Source: Gavia stellata
Lineage: Eukaryota > Chordata > Aves > Gaviiformes > Gaviidae
NCBI RefSeq assembly: GCF_030936135.1
Contig: NC_082603.1
Coordinates: 26,316,880 to 26,380,879 of the forward strand
Direction of reading: 5' to 3'
DNA: 64,000 bases
This document shows, piece after piece, positions 42,820 through 56,100 of the stretch. Within the stretch, counting starts at the first letter, position 1. The number at the start of each line of letters is the position of its first letter. The position numbers were made by a program, and so were the translations under genes. The notes below the pieces were generated by a model, which searched no databases, was not told the DNA's origin, and was given only the letters and a program-made list of their open reading frames with translations.

Positions 42820-45800
42820 AGAGCAAACATGCACACACCCCCTGCCCCATCCCAGGCCCACACTGCAGGACAGGGATGAGCCAGTGGGTCAGGGCTAGTA
42901 GCCCACAATCAGGTCCAGGAGATCAAATGTCAGGAGGGACAAAGCTTTTGAAAGGCAATAACTGCATTTTTTGCCCAATATGCTTGTCCTCCCTGTCGGC
43001 CTTTGGGAAAGCTGTGATTGTCACACGCCCTGGGGAACACAGCCCTGAAGCTGGGGGCTCTGCCTTTCCCAAAACAGCCGCGGAAAATTAGCAGGTAAAA
43101 GGGGCTTGAAAGAGCTCGGCTGAGAGTTGTGGAGGTAATGGGATGTTTTCTGTCCCTCTAACGGAGCAGCCTGGGAGAGTTTCCACAGGTCACTGGTACT
43201 TTGCCTTTTCAGTGCTCTTCCACTGGAGCGGGACAATGGGGAAAGCGCCTTCATTTGCTTTTGTGCTAATGAAGTCAAACAAGCATCAGGGAATTTGCAC
43301 TGGGGCTCTGTCTTAGGGGTTTGATCTGTATTAAAAAAAGACGTTTCTTTGGATAAAGCTTATCCCAAAAAGCATCTGGTGGACTGAAGGCACCGCCTTT
43401 GTTTTCAAAAGTTGGGCAGCGACTGGGAGTGGGGGATTTTTGTCCCTAGATTTAGATTTGAATCTATATTTTTTCCCTGTTCAGGGAGAAGTGGTGGGAT
43501 GTGGGAATACCTGGTTTGAGCTCATTGCTGGTAATCAATCTGTTCACTGAAAAGTAAGTTGCAAAAGCCTACAGCCTGGCCGACAATCCTGTTTGTCCTC
43601 CACCCTTAAATCTCCAGGTCCAGGAGTCATGTGATGGTGCTAGATTCTCCACTTTGACTTTTAATCAAGCTGCAGAAAGGAGCCTATGTATCACTTTAAA
43701 AGTCTGAAAACCAGAAAGGAAGTGTGTGACATTTTGCTTTATTTTTCTGTCTTATCTCTAGACTTAGAAGTCCAAGCTATGGAAAAAGGTACTGAACAAC
43801 CTGGTGGGAACATTTTGAGGCTTAATGCAATTATTCAGCATGCTGAGATATTTTGCAAGATTGTAAAATCCTCTCCTTTGTTGTCTATATGAAGCTGGCT
43901 GAAATCTGGAGTTCACTGTGTCACTACTACTGTGATACCACTTCTGTTTTTTACCCTAACCAAGCGACTGGGAGCAGAGTTTCAGCCCCAGGTTCTGAGG
44001 CTGGAGCCCAGGGCATCCAGCTCTTTTCTTCCGCCTTTTCTACTCTCTATTGCTTTTCTTAACATTTGATGTGAATAGCTCATAAAAAACCCTGCAAACA
44101 GCCAGCAAGCAGCAAACCCAAACATGTCCCCATTGCAGCAAAAGCTGGAAGAAATAAATTTAGCTGAAAAATCCCTGTCCTGGTTTTTTGTTATATTTCT
44201 TTCTCTTGGATAAGGCAGAAGAAGGGGGAAAAATTAAAATCCCTTGGTTGCAAAAATGCCTTCAGTCAAGTTCTCTCTCTTACTGACAGCTCAGTTCCAG
44301 CTACAGGAGTCTTAATGATATTTTGGCCATAATGCCAAGAGAAGCAAGAAAGCCCCTTCAGACACCGGGAGCTTTCACCCGACTGGAGCAGTAAGTAGAC
44401 AGCTGAAATGTATCTTTGAACTCAGGCAGGGAAAAATAGTTAGTTGTGGCGTCCCTCCTCCTGCCCACGTCCATCCCACCGCACCAGCACAGCGGGTGCT
44501 GGTGGCACATGTGCCTGGTGGCTCGGGGCTGTCCCCCGCGGGGTGGTTAGGAAGGGAGGATGCAGGCTTGGTGCTAGCTGGTGGTCCTCTCTCCGGGGTA
44601 TGTCCTTTGTCTGGCCTGGAGGTGTGTTGGTAGGACACAGAGGGGTGTGCCTTGGACCTTTTTAATTGTATGGGTTGTGCAGGTGTCCCACGGCTGCAAA
44701 CCTCACTCTGGTCACCAGTAACATGTGTTTCCAGAGGTTCCCATGGACTGGCTGGACTTCCCCTGGCCAGCAACCAGTGTCACTGGTGCCTGTCCCAGAG
44801 GACTGTGACACCTTATAGGCTTAAAAGTTAGAGGTTTGTACTAAATAGAGGTTGAGCTAGGGGAGAGGGATCTGCTGTCCTCTTAAATGTGGGTCTTCCA
44901 GGGCCTCCGGCTCCCCACTGATTCAGGTGGAGTTGTCTCCTGCCCCACAGCTTGGATCAACCTCACTAATCCCTCAGCAGTTGTGTCTGGAAAATGTGAC
45001 TGATCTCGTACTCCAGATTTTGGAGTCAGGGACTTTTTCTGCTGCTGACACCAAATCTCCAGGCTGTTTCTGATGGCAACCCTAAGGCAATACAGGATTG
45101 TCGTCATGGATGTCCAGACTTTTGGGGACAAAGGCAAAGGGCATTGCTGTGGAGACTGTGTGGCCGCGCCTGCACCACTGCCCTGAGAGCATCTCAGAGA
45201 TGTCTCCTTCTCTGCCCACCCCTTCCTTGTGTCCTCCTCAGAGTTGAAGGCAGCCCCAAGCAGTCTGGGAAAGATGCTTATAAGTGACATCCTGGCTTTT
45301 CCTGACGCCAGCCCTGTGGGTGCTGGGTGCTGTCTGCCTGTGCTGGGCTCGGCAGCCGCCCAGGATGCTCAGTTAATAGCCCATCCATAGAGTTGAAGGC
45401 CCAGTCTGAAGAGGAACGTGTCATACTCCCAAGGCTTTGGGTGCTCACTGAAAGTAATTTTCAAAAATGATCTTTTACCCCTTAATCAAAGTCTTTATCC
45501 ATATGTTTTAGTTGCCTTTAAACTCCAGCTGGAACCGTTCGCAGATCTCTCTTGGCTATTGGCTGATCCTAAGTAATAAGCACTAATGTTTGAGCTTCAA
45601 AATCACTTGCAAAGTTGCAGTCTGGTAAAGCCATCTGGTTGAAATCTGTCAGTATTTATTATTCACTGGAAGTTTCTCTCTCCGCAGCTCTGATGCTGTC
45701 TTTCGTTATCATGGAGAGCTGATCACATTAAACTAATTAGGGCGAATAGCTGATGACAAGTTCCTCTTTAAACAGCGATCTTTTTCTAAATCAGAATTAA

Positions 45801-48800
45801 GGCCATTCTCCAAGGCCTTGATTTTTGGAAACTCCCTGGCAGCAGTTGTTAGCTAAGTTAAAATATTTACAAATCCGTATATCTTCTGTTGCTCCCGTTA
45901 GGAATGAATAAGGAGGGATTTGTTAGTTCACCATTGTTTTAGAGGCACTAAGTATTGTTCCCATGTGCTGCTTACACCATGTGGGGTGGATAAGAGGGGC
46001 TTTCACACATTCAAGCTTGCCAAGTCAGTTTTTCTTAGTCAATGTTAGGTTGCCTTTAAATCAACATAATTTGTTTCCCGTCCCTAGACTTGGACATACC
46101 AGGAGAGTGCCAGTCTGGTGTGCGGGAGCAATGAGACAAGGCTTTCCAGGCTACTAATGCTTCTTCAGCGCCAGGCTGTGAACGGAAAACAGCCTCTGTG
46201 CAGACTGGTCCCTGCCTGCGTCCTTAAAGGCACCTGCAGGCAGATGGGGCAGCTTGTGGGGCCGAGGTCGGGCAGCTCAGGGGAACCTCCTGATCAGGAG
46301 GTTTGTGCCCCTGAGGTACACAGCAAATGGAGTGTAAGGCATCACCAAGACCTGGGGACGGCTGGCTTCAGCTCTGCCTCCCTGATCCGCTTGCCGACGG
46401 ATTGCAGGTGAGACGATGTAACTGTTCTCTGCCTCAGTTTCCCTGGAGCTAAAGACAATCCCTTATGGGGAGGTAGGAAAGAAATCTCAGTGTTTTCCTT
46501 CCAGGGTTGGAATCCATTTGCTTTGGATAACACTTTTTTTCAGTTGTTACCTGGCTACATCCAAAGATTGGAGGACATGGGTCTATCCCTTTCCATTGCC
46601 TTCAACAGTCTAATGTTACATCTTGTGCTCACGTTCTGCTGTGAGACCTGGACAGCAGCTTCTCTGCCATGACAGGTTAACTTCTCACACGCATTTTTCC
46701 TCCCATGTGGATTTACAAGAGATGAAGAGTTTGCTTCTTAATGTTTACAAAGCCTAGCGAGGACACTGCTTTCCAATTACCTCCATAATTTAAAAATTAT
46801 TTTCCTGTAATATGATGTAATTTATAGCTTGAGCTTACTGCCAGGTCCCTAGGATGTAACTTGGTATGACTGCCTCCATCCATGCAAACAGGAGCAACTG
46901 GAGTCCTTCCCTTAGGGCTTACTCAAATACACTATATTTAATAAGAGTTAATCCCTTTAACACAGTTGCTGGCCTTGCCTTTTAAAATTGGATTAAGACT
47001 GATGCACTATAGAGAGTTTTTAATGCCAATGAACCTGACCTGTTCTAGAAAATGGAAGTTGTAAACACGGTACGGATGCTAAGATCAGCCTAACTCCAGG
47101 AATTGGCCTTGGGAAGAGCTGCACAATGGCCTTTGTCACACCTTTAACTCAGCAGGACCTGAAGGCAAATCTGCAGACAGATGATCAAGGCTATCAAGAG
47201 TTCAGCTGATTCCCTGCCGCTCTCTCAGAAGCATAAATAAATGGCAGCTAGGCAGCGAAAAGGCTTCTAGTGCGAGTGTCCTGAAGAGGAAAAGCAACAG
47301 CACTAAGACACTAAGAGGCTGGAGAAGCCAAGCCCTAGAAGTGACCTTAAGACTGAGTAAAACTGATGCAGATCTGAATTATTACAGGAAAGAAGAAGTG
47401 AAGCAAATACAGGAGGGGGTGTGTGTGGTGATTGACAAGGGGTTATGAGACCTGTGGGTTAAAAAGAGCTGTAGATCATTCTCCTAGAATTGGCTTTGAG
47501 AAAAAATCCTAAGCGCCATACTTTTAGATTAATTTTCTGAAAAGTTTAGGTACTCTTTTATCCTGTATTTGGGGACAAAGTGTTTTACCTATAAATTTTA
47601 AATGTAAGTATGTATTCAGATTTGAGCTTGAAGGGATAAATGAAGGTTTAGCCCTTACTTTTCATGCAGGCTGGCTTCCTGAACTCTAATTTACTCCCCT
47701 CCACAGCACTGAAGTTTTCCATCTGATCTCTTTTTCAGAGCAATGAAGAAAATGAAATGAACTAAATGACTGTATATGTGCCTGGATCTCAGATCACTTA
47801 TGTGCAAATGCAAATGGGGCATGACAGAAGCTGTCTGGTGGACAACACCCAGACTCCACGACACAGTCGGGAGTTGGGCACAGGGCTGGGCTCCCCGTAC
47901 TGAGAAAGGCTGTACCAATAGGCAGCTGGGACTTGACTTGATTTATTTCTTCCATACATTTCGTGCTATTTCTAATGTCCCTTAGTCTTCAAAGGAGTAA
48001 GGGGAGAGAGGTGTTTGCTTAGCCTCCTCTGTTTGCCCCATCATTTGTAATCCGAAGCCATAAAATTAAACCCGGGATATCTCTAGCCTATTGATAGGCA
48101 TTGGCAATCACAGATCCCTTCCCCTAAATGGAAGGGGCAGTTCATTGACACAAGCAATTGCCAGACTGCAGTGGCATTTGGAAGCAGGGCATGGGGAAGG
48201 AGTAAACAGACCTGGGGAACTCCAGCTTGACATAAAAAACAACGTGATGGATAGTCCACAGTGACCATCAGCTCCAGTGGCTGGAGGACAAGAGGAAAAA
48301 AAAAAAAGCAAGCAAGAAAAAAAACACCAGGACAAGCAATCTGCAACCAGCCTAGGAAGATTACTGCCATAAAAGCAATGCTGGAAGGGGCTAGTTATCA
48401 AGTGGAAAACAAGAAAGTACAACTAGCTCCCCAGTCACCAGATTTAGGGGACTCTGGTTGGAAGGTTCATACTCCAGTGGGCCATTAGAGCAGAAACAGA
48501 AATGGATGCAGTAATCCAGAACATATTGAGTCTCTAGGTTACCATGAAATATAATGCAGGGAGAAATGAATTATTTTCCAAGGGAAGCTATGGAAAGCAC
48601 ATATATAGACTTTTTTTTATTGGAACTGTGTTATCAACAGTCTCTCTTAATAGTCGAAAACAGCTTCTTATGTTTTTTATAGAGTTTTAAAGATCCCCCT
48701 GGACATGTCTGGAGGGGCTGGACGGGGGGAGCTGCAGGCAGAGGAGGGAGCGGGGGAAGAGGAGAAGGGAGGTAAGTGCCGTCAGAGTGAGCACGGTGCT

Positions 48801-49454
48801 GATTTCCTTGGGCTGTCTCAGCATTTGGGTATGGTGCTGCATTATGTTAATTTTGCCTCATTCCTTGCAATACATATATGATACACATTGTCGCAGTTAC
48901 ATGTGAAGCCTAGCTGGCCTGGGTGTTTTCCTTTGCAAGAAGGTGAACCAGCATGTCTCCAAAAAATAGATGAAGATCAAAAAATGTGCCTTAATGCTGT
49001 TTCTACCCGCCTGGAGTATCCACAAGGGATCGTAGAAAGGCAGCTGGAGGAGCCCATGGAGAGCTAAGCTCCTCCTGATTTTGGAGGTTCAGGATCATCT
49101 CCATGTTCTCCTAAGCCCACAGTTGAAGTATGAAAGAATCATGTGAAACCACTCTCATGACATTGATGGGACTTCAAATATTTGGGAGTGAAAATATTAA
49201 AGCAGTTATAGGAGGTTTTGATGGGTTTTTCCACGCCCAAAGAGCAATCTCATACTTTAACATCTATATCTGCTTCTAATATTAACACCTCATGAAAGAG
49301 CTGCTGCTGATGACATGAAGTTGTCATAAAATGAATCTTGAGATTATAAAAATAATGTGTAGTAAGGTCTCTTTTGCCTTGTCATTTGACTTCTGAGGCT
49401 CTGTCCTGTGTGGGTGTCATGTTTGCAAGGCTTTTTGACAACCGTGGGTAAAAC

Positions 49455-49505
49455 AAAGAGGAAAGGGAAGGGGAAGGAGAAGGAGAAGGGACAGGGAAGG
49501 GGTAG
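49455..49505. repeat. Polypurine tract
   Basis: This is an almost uninterrupted purine stretch with irregular AAGGGG and GGAGAA units. It is low-complexity sequence with no other signal. Confidence 0.8.
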
Positions 49506-50085
49506 ATCCCAAGCAAGGTGAATTGCCTGTCTTGCAGGAGCTGACGTTTGAAGAGACCAGAGCCAGGGATTCAAATCATGAGAGTTCACAGCAGAGATTT
49601 TTAGTCACAGCAGAGTCCTTCCAAGAAAAATATGCTGAGTTCCCATGGTGGAGAGAGCACACAAAAGCACGAAAATCGCTTTGCTTTGCAATAGCCTGCC
49701 TGTGTCTGGAATTGGGCAGCTGCCTCTAGAAGCAGCTTCTGAAAGGTAAAGACTGCTGCATGCAGGAACCAACCACCAGCAGCAATTCAGGGATATTGTC
49801 TTCAAACCACAAAGTTGGACTCCTTGGGGTAAGTGAAACAAAATGAAAAATCAATCTAAAACTCAGAAATTCCCTGAAAAAAAAGAATTATCTCAATCAG
49901 AAAATGTGCTTGATATTCTCTGTCTGCCCACCCAACATCACTATTTTGTCTCCTCCCTGTTACTCCACAAAGTTTTTCAGTAGAGGAGCTCATAGCTGTA
50001 GTTTTTACTCTGCTTTAATATTAAAAAAAAGTACCTATCTTAATGGATTTTTTAAAGTCCAGCTGATGCTATACCCAATATATAG

Positions 50086-50150
50086 AATAGAATAGAATAG
50101 AATAGAATAGAATAGAATAGGACAGGACAGGACAGAATAGGACAGAATAT
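50086..50150. repeat. AATAG / GACAG pentanucleotide microsatellite
   Basis: Seven perfect AATAG units run from 50086 to 50120. Interrupted GACAG and AATAG units follow to about 50150. The visible step from AATAG to GACAG suggests a point mutation that spread by slippage. Confidence 0.93.
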
Positions 50151-53100
50151 GCCAGGAGTGTAAACAGAGTATCACTTTAGCCCTTTATGGAGAGATGCTG
50201 GTGGTAGGATGGACTAATATATACAAAGTGGATTTTACACTAAATACAGCACAAAATCATTTCAGAGACCCAGGCAGTGATCTGGCATACCGTGCAGTCT
50301 AAATTGCTTTTTTTTCTAACAGCCAACAGAGAGGTGCCTATCTCAGCTTAGTATTCACCTCCTCAGTCCCCCCCCTGCTGACACGTGGCCCTCTACACCA
50401 GCTCCCGCCTCGAGAACCAGCCCACAGCACTGTGGATGGATGGGGGTCCTGGCAAAAGCCCATTAGGAAGTTGTGGGATGCGAATGCCACAGAGTGATGG
50501 GCTGAACAGGCGGGTGGGTGGCTGTGCTGTCTTCCTTGAGGGGAGGGGGTTCCTCCAGCTGCCGGGTATCCCAAGGAACAGAGATCCTGGTATGGCACGT
50601 GCTGGAATTTCTTTCTTGCTGTGCCAGTTTGCAAGTCTTATGGGAGCATTTGGGGTGGTGGTGGGGGCAGATTGGCACAGATTTACATGCCAAGCTTGTC
50701 TCTAGCTCTGACTCTGCTGTTCCGCCTGGGCTTCCTTCATTTAGAGTCCTTTGTTACAAAATGTAATGGATATCGCCCTAGGAGCCGTTTTCAATTGCTC
50801 GTGACAACGTAAAAAACAATTAGGCAAAGCATATTTTTGTTTATATCCTCACTGCCTCCTTTCCTCGGAGAGATTTAGAGATCCCTGGCTGGTCAGGTCA
50901 TTAAAATGTTGCTCTTGGAGGCAGAATCTGAATGAATCTCACAGGGTGGATTGGGGTCGCTGCTCCCCCTGGGCTGGGTAGGGGTTGGAGGAGGAAGGTA
51001 AGGGGAGAAACCAGAGTTGAAAATAACAAAAGAAATGGAAATCCAAAGAATCTATTTTTTGATTTGCTTCAAAAAAGTTTCCAAAGCTACCCCAAGGGAA
51101 GTTTGTAGACTGATATTGTTCTACTGACAAAACCTGCATGGGACACTTCAAACTGTGCCAGGCTTTGACCTGGGACTGAAATCCGTATTTCAGTGCCTGT
51201 GACTGGTCAGCCAGAGCCATTTGGCAGACGATCCAGGCAAGGGTGAAAAAAGTGACGGTGTGGGAGGAAGGGCTGGCAATGCTGGTCCCTGAGCTGCAGC
51301 CTGGTGGTGCTCAGGGAAGCTCATGGTGTGGGTTGTCCCTCCCAAGCTGGGCTGAAGGCTAAATGCAGTGGGATGTGCCTGGACATGGGATCATGAGCAG
51401 GTCCTGTGTGTGTTGTGGAGATACAGAAAGGGATTGAGAGGGGGGAGGCATCCTTATGCCTCTCTTGTTCCTCCAAGGGATGCTGATGGTGGATGTGGGC
51501 TGCCTTGGATGCTGTGTCACTTGGTCTGGGATGAAAAAGGGTGCTCTCAGCTCAGGTACCCATCAGGAAAGGTTGTCAGCCCGGTCCTGAACCCAGTGAG
51601 AGCAAGGCCAAGGGAGATCCCAAAAGGGAAAGGTGCTGTTGAACAGGAGGGAGAAAGGGGAGAAAGCCCCACCAGCTACTTAGGGAGAGAGTTGACAAAA
51701 GGTCACAAAGGCCTGGGACAGCATTGAGAGCAGTGGGATGCAATCTGTGCCTGAGTGCAAGGACAGGCTCAATGCCGGGGTGTCCGAGCATGCGATCCCA
51801 TAAGCTGCTCCGTGCTGGGGCTTTCCAGAGAGAAGCCAAGAAGCAGAGATTGCTGTCACGTGGGCTGTGGGGACACCCAGCTTGAACCGATTGGGCTGAT
51901 CGCTCCGTCCTTCTCCTGATGTGCGACTGATCTCTACTGGATGTTACTATATAGCCTGTCTCCTTCAAAATGGCCCAGATAATGGGGTTGCTGCAGTCAT
52001 CCTTTGGGAAGAGGGCTCTCCATCTATTAGACATGTTGCTGTGTTTGCCTGGAAATGGACCCTGCTTATAAACACAAAAACAGCCGAGAGCAGCCGATGC
52101 CAGCAGTGAAATACTCTTGCTGTCTGCAGACAGACACAGAGCAGCCCCCATGCCCCCATTAGGGAGGGCAGGCCCCTTCGTCAGCTTAACGAGCCCAGCG
52201 ATCTGCATGCAAACAAGAGCGGGTGGGGGGGAGCATTCATCACTGCAGAAAAGGGCTTGGAGATGCTCACAACACATGGCTTGTCCTTGGAAAATTGTAG
52301 CCTGAGGATAACATACTATTTGGACCTTCATCTGGCACAGGGAATAAACTGGAAGCTGCCTTCCTCAGTCATTTCAAATAAATCTCAGTTACTGATACAA
52401 AAGGCTCTCAGGGGGTCATTGATAAACCTCAGTGTGAAACCCAAACAGCACAGCTACCTCCTGGTGAGGAAGGAGCAGGTTTAGAATGGGTTAATTAGAA
52501 AGATAATGAGCTAACAAGGCTTCATTTCTGTTCAGTGGCTCAATGAGGAATTCATTAGAAAGGCTTAATCTAACTGAACAATCCCAGGGCTTAGAGAGAT
52601 TGCCCATTGATTGCCAGCCCAAACTGTTTATTTACAGGTTTTTGCTGGCTGAAAGGTCTCATTCCTTTATTTCTAAGGCCATTCGGATGTGCCATAAGGA
52701 GACTTGTGTCCCCAGCAAAAAGCAGTAGCAATAAAAATCTGGTAGTAAAGCCAGCTGGGAAGGAAAAGGGGATCGATGATCCCAGTAACACCAACCATCT
52801 AATTTCAGTGTGTTCCCCCAGCTGCGGATGGGGCCAGGGGAGTTTATATGTAGGGTTTGAGTGCTACTGGAAAGAGAGGAGACATGAAATGTGAGGGGAG
52901 AAAAATAATGGAGCACAAATGCCATCTAAGCAGGGAGAGGGGCTGGAGCTGATCCCTCCAGGCTTTTCTCTGTTTCTCACTTCATAGCATAAAATGGGTG
53001 TCATTTTGAAAGTCTTTTCCAGGGGCTTTCAAACACCCTGGGGAACCTTCCCATCCTGGGAGCGTGAGGTGCCTCCACAGGGTCAGGGAGAAGCCAGGAA

Positions 53101-56100
53101 TGTGCCACTGGAGGAAACCTCAGAATTAGATCTCTGCAGACAAATCCCCTTTCCTCTTAGCCCTCTAGTAGCTCTGCTTCTCTCCCTTCATGAGCATTCA
53201 AGGCAGGAGATGGGACTTCGCGCTGGAACGGCTGAAGGATGGGCACTTTTCCCACCACAGGACATGAGTCTCCAGCACATCAGGCACCGGTGAGATTCAC
53301 CACAGCCCTTCGTGGTTCCCCATGGTCTGGTTTTCGTGTTTTTACAAACTGAATCGGTGCTGGGCTGGGTTGCACAGAAGTCCCAGGAGGATTCCCTTGT
53401 TGAGATCAGCCTCTGACAGTACCTCTCTCCTGAGAACTGACAGTTTGGTAGCATTTCAAGCCAAAACCTCTGTTAATGCACCCTTTTGATGATCCGGCCC
53501 TGTTTCAGAGGGGTTTCCTTCACTGTTATGCTGGGTTTCTGTTTTGTTTTTTTTTTTTTCATAGGGAAGCAAAGCTGTGTGGTCTGCTCCTGGACACTAA
53601 ACCAATGTGGTTTGTGTCTAGGAATCTTGTACCAGAACTTCCACCAAAATGCAGTCATGGGGTCGTGAGTTTGTTCATGACCTCACCCTCCCATCTCATG
53701 GTGCTTTTTAGCGACATCTGTCACGACTATATTTAGTGGTAAAATTACTGTCCTGGACAAGGGGGCAGGTTTTCTAAAGAGAGACAGCACCTTTGATAAG
53801 GCCATCTGCTATTGTCAGAAAAATGGTCAGGATGATGAGCGTAGACACAAGCGAGGTTGAGGGCTGGAGGCTTTCAAAGATCCCTTGGGCATCTTTCGGT
53901 GGTGTAAAAGTGAAAAAAAATGAGTGCCTTTAAATAAATAGGAGACCGGTAGCTGATCTGCCTCCAGTCTTTGTAACCTCTCTGCGGTCGGTGAACACGA
54001 CCTGTCGATCAGAACCATTATCTTTGTGCCAGTGAACGAGGCTGGTGGTAATTTCTAGATGGAGTATGTTAGAGTCACATTATATTTGCTGAGCTCTTTA
54101 AAATCTTGCTAGATTAATAGCCTTTAAAAAAAGAAAAATCTATCTTAGTGCCACATTAACCACAGGCCACAGTGTATTAACTGACAAAACCCAAATTGTT
54201 CTTTAATATTCCTAAAGCTGGTGTTAAGCACAATAAGAACAATTTTCACTTTCAATAAGAATCTGACCCTGGATTTGCCCTCTGCCCTGACCTGGGTCTT
54301 TCTCTACAACCATGAGGGACCATGTGGAGTCGTTCTGTGCTCCCTTGAAATTATGATAATTAAAAAGCATTTGTTTTCAGATTTTTCTTCCGTCTGATTA
54401 TCCCTTCCCCTTTGGTTTCTCTGCCCTCCTGGATGTGCAACTGGACTTTACATATTTTTTTCTGCATCGTCACTGAATTCCTCTGTTCTTCTGGTGAATC
54501 ATAGCACACAGCAGTCCAGCTTTTATTTACTGTTATGGTGGACTTCCTGGGGTTTATTTATGGGAAAGAGAAGCAACACAGCCCACTATTCAATACGTTA
54601 TTCTGCTGATGTGCTTGCTGGCTGTGGGCAAGTTAGTGGCTGTGTTTCACCTCAGTTTTCCCATGGTATAAAGTCTGAATAGCGATACCTGTCTGGAAAG
54701 CATTGCACGAGGTTTTAACTGCGTGACATTAATTATAATTACAATGAAGGATATGTCAAAAGTTGGAAAAAATAAAGAATAAGTAGCAGGGTTTTTTCCC
54801 CCCATGCAATGCGTTATTAAAAGGAAGAGCTTCATATGTCTCTGGTGCTGATACCCGGACATTTACTTGGTTAGCTTCAATGTCCACAGTTAGTGCTCCC
54901 AAGTGATTTGCAAGGGATATGAAACCTCATGCTTTAGGGTTTAAACTGGTCTCCAGGTGTTAGGATATTTCCATGTACTCATGGACCATTTGCTATCAAG
55001 CAGTGCTATTGCACCTTCTGCTAAAGTCGCTGGTGCTGGTTCCTGGCTGGGATCAGAGATGCAAGCCAGAATATGGTAACTCCTGGCTGCCTAAAATTGC
55101 AACCACAAAGGGAGTATTTGAAGGGAATAATCAACCACATATAATGGAGAAGACCTGCAGAAACCCAAGCACCATCGCTTGCACATCATTGTTTAACGAA
55201 ACCTCTTCTCCAGCACCGTGTTGGCTTGGGAAGCAGTCATCTCCCTCCCTGCCTACCCTCCTGCCTCTGCCTGCCCTGTCAGCACTGGGGCACTGCTGTT
55301 ATCTCAGTGACCAAAACAATGAAGCTTAAAAATGCTCTCCTCCTTTGCATTTTTTTTTTGAGGACAGATTTCAGCCTGGATCAATTGGCTGATCAGCATG
55401 GGGGGATGGAGCGGCAGAAACTTCTTAAGCCAGTCCAAGGAGTGCCTGGGCCTCCCAGATTTAGAGCAACTGAGGGAATCAGGGCATCTTCTTCTAGCCA
55501 GGAAATTTTTCTCTCCTATTTGGAATTAAAGCAGCTGTTACACATCTTGGGCACCCATCCCTCGGACATGCCAAGCGGGAGAAAAAGTACTTTGTAGCAC
55601 CTGATTTGTTTTCCGAACTGACTGGCAAATTTTCACACTTCAAAAATAAGTACAGAATGCAGAGATTTGCGAACAGGCCAAAGAAAAAAGAGGAAAATAA
55701 CTTCATTTGCTGACTTATTCAGAGCAGAGCAGACAAATAGCTCTATTGTCAATTTGGAGAGCTTCTGTAAGGGAAAGAAAACACTCAGATTTCAGCATTT
55801 CTGACAGTCTACTTCCTTAAAATCCTTTAAAATCCTGCACCTGGAGCTCCCTTAAGAGTAAGACTATGTAAGTCACTACCTGCACCGACTGTTGCCATTG
55901 TGTGTTTTATCGTTTTGGCTGCTGCAATATAAAATCAGTGCGTGGGTAGATTTTATTTTCCTCAGTCAGAGGACTTGGTAATGCTGCATTGGTGCAATAC
56001 TGCGAAATATTTATGAACTCAGAGAAGAGCGTGGGAAGAATTGTTGAAAGCAGAATTGATGTTCCTAACTTGCAGTTTTCTTTGGTCTCGATTTTAGGTA

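Larger units (their letters stand above)
38609..50085. other. Gene-free sequence with inverted repeat pair and AT-rich blocks
   Basis: Apart from the inverted repeat pair and the polypurine tract, nothing specific can be called. AT-rich, TAAT-containing blocks occur at about 40080-40620, 45430-45850 and 46700-47060. GC-richer stretches between them (for example 41900-42260 and 44440-44620) carry open frames without recognisable products. Confidence 0.55.

Noticed and set aside
46395..46460. Possible second MIR fragment (CTGCCTCAGTTTCCC)
   Set aside because: Only one short motif matches and the flanks do not continue the consensus.
51576..52331. 251-codon open frame on the minus strand
   Set aside because: No recognised motif, no sign of splice context, and ordinary base composition. 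It is most likely chance.
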